From: Latilactobacillus sakei
Lineage (GTDB): Bacteria; Bacillota; Bacilli; Lactobacillales; Lactobacillaceae
Assembly (NCBI GenBank): GCA_002953655.1
Contig: CP025839.1
Location: 1,922,001 to 1,986,000 of the forward strand
DNA length: 64,000 bases
Direction: 5' to 3'
Positions 59,845 through 64,000 of the stretch are shown here, in pieces; the first letter of the stretch is position 1; every line of letters begins with the position of its first letter. The translations under genes and the position numbers were made by a program. Under the pieces are notes generated by a model. It did not search any database. It worked only from the letters and a program-made list of their open reading frames with translations, and was not told the DNA's origin.

Positions 59845-62019
59845 CTAACAAGACTTAAAATGATAAACAACTGTATGAAAATCGGTCTTATTTCGAGGTA
59901 ACGTTAATCCAACATTCATTAACTCGTCCCCACCATATTGTTCACCTGAATCAGATTGATATACCTTGTTAGGATCTAAATAATTTAATTTAAATACCGG
60001 ATAATGCGGTGCTGCTTGTGCTAGTTCACTGTAAATCAACACATTAAATTCACTACGATTTTCATTGATGATCAACCAAGCAGTGTAGTTATCATCAGTA
60101 ACAACTAAGCGATAGAACCGACCAAACTGAGTTAATTGCCGTTCTTTTTTTGCGATTTTGGTTTGTTGTTTAATCTGTTGTTTCTCATCAGCACTTAATT
60201 GCGTTAAATCAAGTTCATAACCTAGGTTCCCAAACCTCGCAATATCAAACCTCGTCTGTACATCTGTTGTTCTACCTACTTGATGATTAGGAACTGCACT
60301 CACATGTGCGGCCATCGTAACTGGTGGGTATAATAAACTATAGCCATCTTGGATAACAACTCTGCTTGGTGCATCTGTATTATCACTCGTCCAGGTCTGT
60401 GGCATGTAATATAGCATGCCCGGATCAAACCGTCCGCCTCCACTTGAACAACCTTCAAATAATACTGTTGGAAATTCATTCGTAATCACTTCTAACACAT
60501 GATATAAACCTAAGATATAGCGGTGCCAAACCTCACCTTGTTGACTATCATCAACTGCCGTACTATAAACATCTGACATATGTCGATTCATATCCCATTT
60601 AATATAATCAATTTTTCCAGTACTAAGATGTTGTCTCAGCATTTGTATTAGATAATCTTGAACCGCTGGGCGTGTCAAGTCTAACACTAATTGATTTCTA
60701 CCTTCCATCGGTTCGTAATTTGGAACATGTAAACACCAATCTGGATGCTGACGATATAGATTACTTTTCCGCGAAATCATCTCAGGTTCAAACCACAGTC
60801 CAAATGACAAACCATATTGCTTAATCTTATCCGCTAACTGTCCAATTCCATGCGGTAATTTGGTCTGATCAACTGACCAGTCCCCCAAAGATGTCGTATC
60901 ATCGTTACGTCCAACAAACCACCCATCATCCAAAACAAATAATTCGATACCAACATCGGTCGCTTCTTGCGCCAATGCTTCACATTTAGCATCGTCGATT
61001 GCAAAATACATTGCTTCCCAAGTATTAATTAAAATCGGCCGCTCCTGGTGACTAAAACGCTGCGGTACTAAATGATTCTGGTACAGTTGATGAAAATTCT
61101 GACTCATTCCGTTTAACCCAGCCATACTATAGTTCATGATAGCCTCTGGTGCGATAAATGTTTCGTTCTGTGCCAAGCGCCAATCAAATGTATCTGTATT
61201 CAAACCTAGCTGTGCGCGAATATTACCGTATTGATCTTGTTCAACCTGTCCCATAAAATTACCACTATAAACCAAATGAAATCCATAAACCACACCGGTA
61301 TATTCTGTTGTTTCAGGAGATAAAAGTGCGAAGAAAGGTTGGTGTTGCGGACTACTTGCACCGCGAACACTTTCTATTTTTTGGATGCCTGGATAAATAG
61401 GATGTTGATTGCGATTAGCTTCATTAATATGTGCTCCATATAATGATAACCAGGATAGCTTTTGCGGTGTAAAATCGATTGATAAACTTTGACAATTCTG
61501 AATTGTAATTGCTTGTTGCCCAATATTTGTCACTTCTTGATGCGTTGCGATAATATCTAAACCCTTAAAAATTGTATAATACATCGCTACCCGCACACCG
61601 GCTTTCAAATCCTCCAAATTAATGCGTAGTGTTTGTGCATCATTATCACTAACAATATAAGTTGACGGTAAGCCATTTAGCTTAGGTTTCCCAGTAATAA
61701 TTTGGTAATCCCGATATTCTAAGTCAAGGTGAGTATTATGACTTGCTTGCCGAATTGTTAAAGCAGGAATTCGATAATCCCCCGTATCTCGTGTTGGACA
61801 AATTAGTGGTAACTCACCTAACGAAAACGTTCGATCTGTCGAAGGATTAACAGCTAATCCACGGTCCGTAAACCGGATAGTGTTACTTTCATGATACTGA
61901 CGAATATGAGCACCAAAATAGCGATGAATTACATATTTTTGTTGAACGATTGCTAAGACCATACTGATACGCCCATTATCTAGGTAAAATATTGCCTTTT
62001 TTTCATCAAAACTAATCAT
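59845..62019 (-). CDS. Alpha-galactosidase (GH36)
   Basis: Releases galactose from melibiose, raffinose and related sugars. The 724-residue protein has the beta-sandwich N-domain and the catalytic barrel with WEAMYFAIDDAK, LDDGWFVGRNDD and KWDMNRH (nucleophile Asp, near 475). The acid/base region is WTSDNTDA (near 540). Start set to the ATG at 62019 rather than the GTG at 62040. Raffinose hydrolysis would yield sucrose for the adjacent scr system. Divergent from an AraC-type regulator. Confidence 0.93.
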   Translation of the reverse strand: MISFDEKKAIFYLDNGRISMVLAIVQQKYVIHRYFGAHIRQYHESNTIRFTDRGLAVNPSTDRTFSLGELPLICPTRDTGDYRIPALTIRQASHNTHLDLEYRDYQIITGKPKLNGLPSTYIVSDNDAQTLRINLEDLKAGVRVAMYYTIFKGLDIIATHQEVTNIGQQAITIQNCQSLSIDFTPQKLSWLSLYGAHINEANRNQHPIYPGIQKIESVRGASSPQHQPFFALLSPETTEYTGVVYGFHLVYSGNFMGQVEQDQYGNIRAQLGLNTDTFDWRLAQNETFIAPEAIMNYSMAGLNGMSQNFHQLYQNHLVPQRFSHQERPILINTWEAMYFAIDDAKCEALAQEATDVGIELFVLDDGWFVGRNDDTTSLGDWSVDQTKLPHGIGQLADKIKQYGLSFGLWFEPEMISRKSNLYRQHPDWCLHVPNYEPMEGRNQLVLDLTRPAVQDYLIQMLRQHLSTGKIDYIKWDMNRHMSDVYSTAVDDSQQGEVWHRYILGLYHVLEVITNEFPTVLFEGCSSGGGRFDPGMLYYMPQTWTSDNTDAPSRVVIQDGYSLLYPPVTMAAHVSAVPNHQVGRTTDVQTRFDIARFGNLGYELDLTQLSADEKQQIKQQTKIAKKERQLTQFGRFYRLVVTDDNYTAWLIINENRSEFNVLIYSELAQAAPHYPVFKLNYLDPNKVYQSDSGEQYGGDELMNVGLTLPRNKTDFHTVVYHFKSC

Positions 62020-62051
62020 TTTATCACATCCTATTTCCACTTATTTATTCT

Positions 62052-62080
62052 ATGATAAAATGAATACTAATCCACAACAA
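62052..62080 (-). promoter_or_regulatory. Promoter of the alpha-galactosidase gene
   Basis: Minus-strand -35 TTGTTG (62075-62080), 17-bp spacer, -10 TATCAT (62052-62057). The imperfect -35 suits an activator such as the neighbouring AraC-type protein. Confidence 0.55.
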
Positions 62081-62110
62081 GAGTAACAAATTTAATGGGA
62101 GGGTAATAAA

Positions 62111-62974
62111 TTGGGGCTCAATCATTCTTTTCAGCTGCACTATGATCACACACAGTACTTTCATTTAATCGGTGGTGGAAATGAAACTGTCACTGCGAAT
62201 TATTATTGGGACTGTCGCCAAAGAACTGGGAACTATTGCCTTTTTCAATATACAATTAAAGGACAAGGTCATTTACAAATTGGCGATAGTCATTACACCC
62301 TAAAACCCGGTGATGCCTTTTTAGCGACAATTCCTGGTAACCAAATTTATTCATTAGCACCAGATAGTATAAATTGGCAATTTATCTACTTGGAATTCTC
62401 ACCTCATTTTATTGATCAATGGCACCAAATGACACAAGATACGCCCGTACTGAATTTTAAGGAACATCCCCTATTCGTTAAAAGTTGTCTAACGTTAAAT
62501 CAAATAGGTCTCCAAAATGCGTTTAGTGATTATTTCGAAAATACAAGTCGATCAGCGCAATTTTTCTTTGATCTCTTACGAATTAGTCAATATACTAACC
62601 AATCAGCTCAAGATAAATATCCAGAATGGTTAAGCCGTTACCGTCAGTGGCTAGATACCCATTACGATCAGGATGTTTCATTAGAAGAGGCGGCCAATCT
62701 TTTCAATAAGTCAAAATACACACTTATTAAGACTTTTAAACATCATTATCAACAATCACCGAAACAATACTTAATTGATTTGCGTATTAAAAAAGCAATG
62801 CGTTTACTCATTGAGCATCCTGACTTAACCGTCAAAGTGGTGGCACAAAAGTGTGGCTTTCAGTCGGCTAATTACTTCACCAAAGTTTTCCATAAAAAAA
62901 CAACGTACCCTCCTCTAAAATTTGCTCAAGAAAATACATTGCACAATAGTAGTGTTCATTATTTTAATAACTAA
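62111..62974 (+). CDS. AraC family transcriptional regulator (MsmR-like)
   Basis: A 287-residue regulator: N-terminal cupin sugar-sensing domain (GQGHLQIGDSHYTLKPGDAFLATIPG near 55-85) and C-terminal double HTH (SLEEAANLFNKSKYTLIKTFKHHYQQSPKQYLIDLRIKKA near 195-235, then VKVVAQKCGFQSANYFTKVFHK). The start is TTG with GGGAGGG upstream. Divergent from the GH36 gene and likely its activator, as MsmR is for raffinose/melibiose systems. Confidence 0.9.
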   Translation: MGLNHSFQLHYDHTQYFHLIGGGNETVTANYYWDCRQRTGNYCLFQYTIKGQGHLQIGDSHYTLKPGDAFLATIPGNQIYSLAPDSINWQFIYLEFSPHFIDQWHQMTQDTPVLNFKEHPLFVKSCLTLNQIGLQNAFSDYFENTSRSAQFFFDLLRISQYTNQSAQDKYPEWLSRYRQWLDTHYDQDVSLEEAANLFNKSKYTLIKTFKHHYQQSPKQYLIDLRIKKAMRLLIEHPDLTVKVVAQKCGFQSANYFTKVFHKKTTYPPLKFAQENTLHNSSVHYFNN

Positions 62975-62998
62975 ATCTGCGCTTATTAATAAACTTAA

Positions 62999-63445
62999 TT
63001 ATTTTAGCGTTCGTTTATATTCCTCATGTCTTTTAGGATCAACCTGCGTTGTGCCTGGCATGAAATGGATAGCTTCTGTCCCTGCTTCTTTGGCTTGGTG
63101 GTAATACCATTTCTTCCACCGCAAGAAAGCTAGGTTGGTTTCTAATACTTTAATTTTAGCTTCTAACTGCTGTTCGTGTTCGACCATAAAATCGTAACGG
63201 TCAGGTAGTGTTTCGTCGCCTATCATACACCAATCAATAAACTGACCAATTTCTCTAATCGGAATCGCTGATTTTTTCAAGCAGTCGATTACTTCGAGAT
63301 AACCTAAATCATCATCCGTAAAAATCCGGTGGCCAGCTGTATTCCGTTTGGCAAATGGTAATAAACCTTCCTTATCGTAATAGCGGAGCGTATCGACCGA
63401 AACACCCATTTTAGTTGCAATCTCACCGATTAAATAAGTTGTCAT
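62999..63445 (-). CDS. MerR family transcriptional regulator
   Basis: A 148-residue regulator: N-terminal winged HTH IGEIATKMGVSVDTLRYYDKEGLLPF...GHRIFTDDDLGYLEVI, then a helical dimerisation region (110-130) and a short C-terminus. No metal-binding cysteine pair, so it resembles organic-stress members rather than metal sensors. Divergent from an SDR oxidoreductase gene, with a MerR-type 19-bp spacer promoter between them. Confidence 0.92.
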   Translation of the reverse strand: MTTYLIGEIATKMGVSVDTLRYYDKEGLLPFAKRNTAGHRIFTDDDLGYLEVIDCLKKSAIPIREIGQFIDWCMIGDETLPDRYDFMVEHEQQLEAKIKVLETNLAFLRWKKWYYHQAKEAGTEAIHFMPGTTQVDPKRHEEYKRTLK

Positions 63446-63454
63446 CTTTTCTCC

Positions 63455-63485
63455 TTGACCTGGAGCTAACTCCAGGTAGTATGCT
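63455..63485 (+). promoter_or_regulatory. MerR-type promoter with 19-bp spacer
   Basis: -35 TTGACC (63455-63460) and -10 TATGCT (63480-63485) are separated by 19 bp, with the dyad CCTGGAG-ctaa-CTCCAGG (63459-63476) in the spacer. MerR regulators activate such over-long promoters by twisting the DNA. Confidence 0.88.
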
Positions 63486-63523
63486 TTTTTATAGCATAAT
63501 ATAGAAAGCAGGTTTTGACCACT

Positions 63524-64000
63524 ATGAATAAACCATTAATCGTTATTACAGGCGCTAGCTCAGGATTTGGCGCCGAAATCGCTAAAATTTTTAATACTGC
63601 TGGCTATCCAGAATTACTGCTTGGTAGACGGGCTGATAAAATCGCTAACTTACCTTTAAACTTTGAAAACGTCTTAATCGAATCAGTCGATGTCACTAAT
63701 CAAGCGGAATTTAAAATTGCGATTCAAAAAGCAGAAGCGAAATTTGGGCCGACCGACTTACTGGTCAATAATGCTGGTGTTATGTTACTAGGGAATGTCT
63801 TGACCCAAGACGCCAAGGAATGGCAAACAATGCTCGACACGAACGTCATGGGCGTTCTAAACGGCATGCAGATTGTATTACCTGCCATGGTTGAACACCA
63901 ACATGGGACAATCATCAACATGTCTTCATTAGCTGGTCGTAAGACTTTCGTAAACCATGCTGCCTATGTCGCTTCTAAATTTGGCGTTCATGGTCTAAGC
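63524..64000 (+). CDS. SDR family oxidoreductase (partial)
   Basis: An NAD(P)-dependent short-chain dehydrogenase. The visible 159 residues have the nucleotide motif TGASSGFG (9-16), NNAG (82-85), catalytic-type S134 in INMSS, and Y148-x-x-x-K152. The start ATG is at 63524 with a weak AGG upstream. The gene continues beyond the window; about 85 residues are missing for a typical length. Substrate unknown; controlled by the divergent MerR regulator. Confidence 0.92.
   Translation, partial: MNKPLIVITGASSGFGAEIAKIFNTAGYPELLLGRRADKIANLPLNFENVLIESVDVTNQAEFKIAIQKAEAKFGPTDLLVNNAGVMLLGNVLTQDAKEWQTMLDTNVMGVLNGMQIVLPAMVEHQHGTIINMSSLAGRKTFVNHAAYVASKFGVHGLS

Overview
The window is chromosomal DNA from a low-GC Gram-positive of the Lactobacillales. 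The ribosomal operons, a ctsR-clpC operon without mcsA/mcsB, a class III fructose-1,6-bisphosphatase and TTG/GTG starts on several genes all fit. The 16S rRNA variable regions look to me like Latilactobacillus (sakei/curvatus/graminis group). That is recognition from memory, not a database search. I see no transposase, prophage, CRISPR array or plasmid-type gene. The only disrupted-looking gene is a tRNA-like body with an enlarged anticodon arm inside a probable non-coding RNA.

Layout. 1-11,750 (minus strand): the S10-spc ribosomal protein supercluster from rpsJ through secY-adk to a partial infA, with a hairpin-rich leader at its 5' end. 11,908-14,120: a nicotinamidase-like gene, then rsgA behind a leader holding a 17-codon ORF and competing hairpins, then a candidate non-coding RNA on the minus strand. 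14,178-17,540 (minus): rpsL-rpsG-fusA. 17,615-18,322: a prepilin peptidase. 18,405-25,971 (minus): rpoB-rpoC with a terminator-like hairpin in the leader. 25,972-32,533: an AhpD-like protein, a lone PstS lipoprotein with a Pho-box-like promoter, fbp, and the ctsR-clpC heat-shock operon with its CtsR operator.

32,582-38,982 (minus): one complete rRNA operon, two promoters -16S-tRNA-Ile-tRNA-Ala-23S-5S followed by ten tRNA genes and a terminator. 39,147-42,690 (minus): a four-gene metal/redox operon (P1B-ATPase, HMA chaperone, Dps-like protein, Crp/Fnr regulator) with an FNR-type palindrome centred near -41.5 of its promoter. 42,837-47,304 (plus): a GH88 / DUF2264 / GPH-transporter cassette for unsaturated uronic-acid oligosaccharides, with a cre-like site at the predicted start of transcription. 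47,312-52,456 (minus): a polytopic membrane protein, a secreted GH25 muramidase, a LacI-type regulator and an anchored protein I do not recognise.

52,557-64,000: an alpha-glucoside/alpha-galactoside region. The sucrose PTS, a GH13 glucosidase and a ROK fructokinase lie on the minus strand, divergent from scrB-scrR, with a 20-bp palindrome over the scrB -35 box. A GH36 alpha-galactosidase is divergent from an AraC-type regulator. The window closes with a MerR regulator divergent from an SDR oxidoreductase that runs off the end; their shared promoter has the 19-bp spacer typical of MerR control.

The least explained element is the RNA at about 13,640-14,010. It combines a near-complete tRNA fold, whose anticodon loop is replaced by about 125 nt, with four hairpins whose loops carry C-rich motifs complementary to Shine-Dalgarno sequences. 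Next come the rsgA leader and the rpoB leader.
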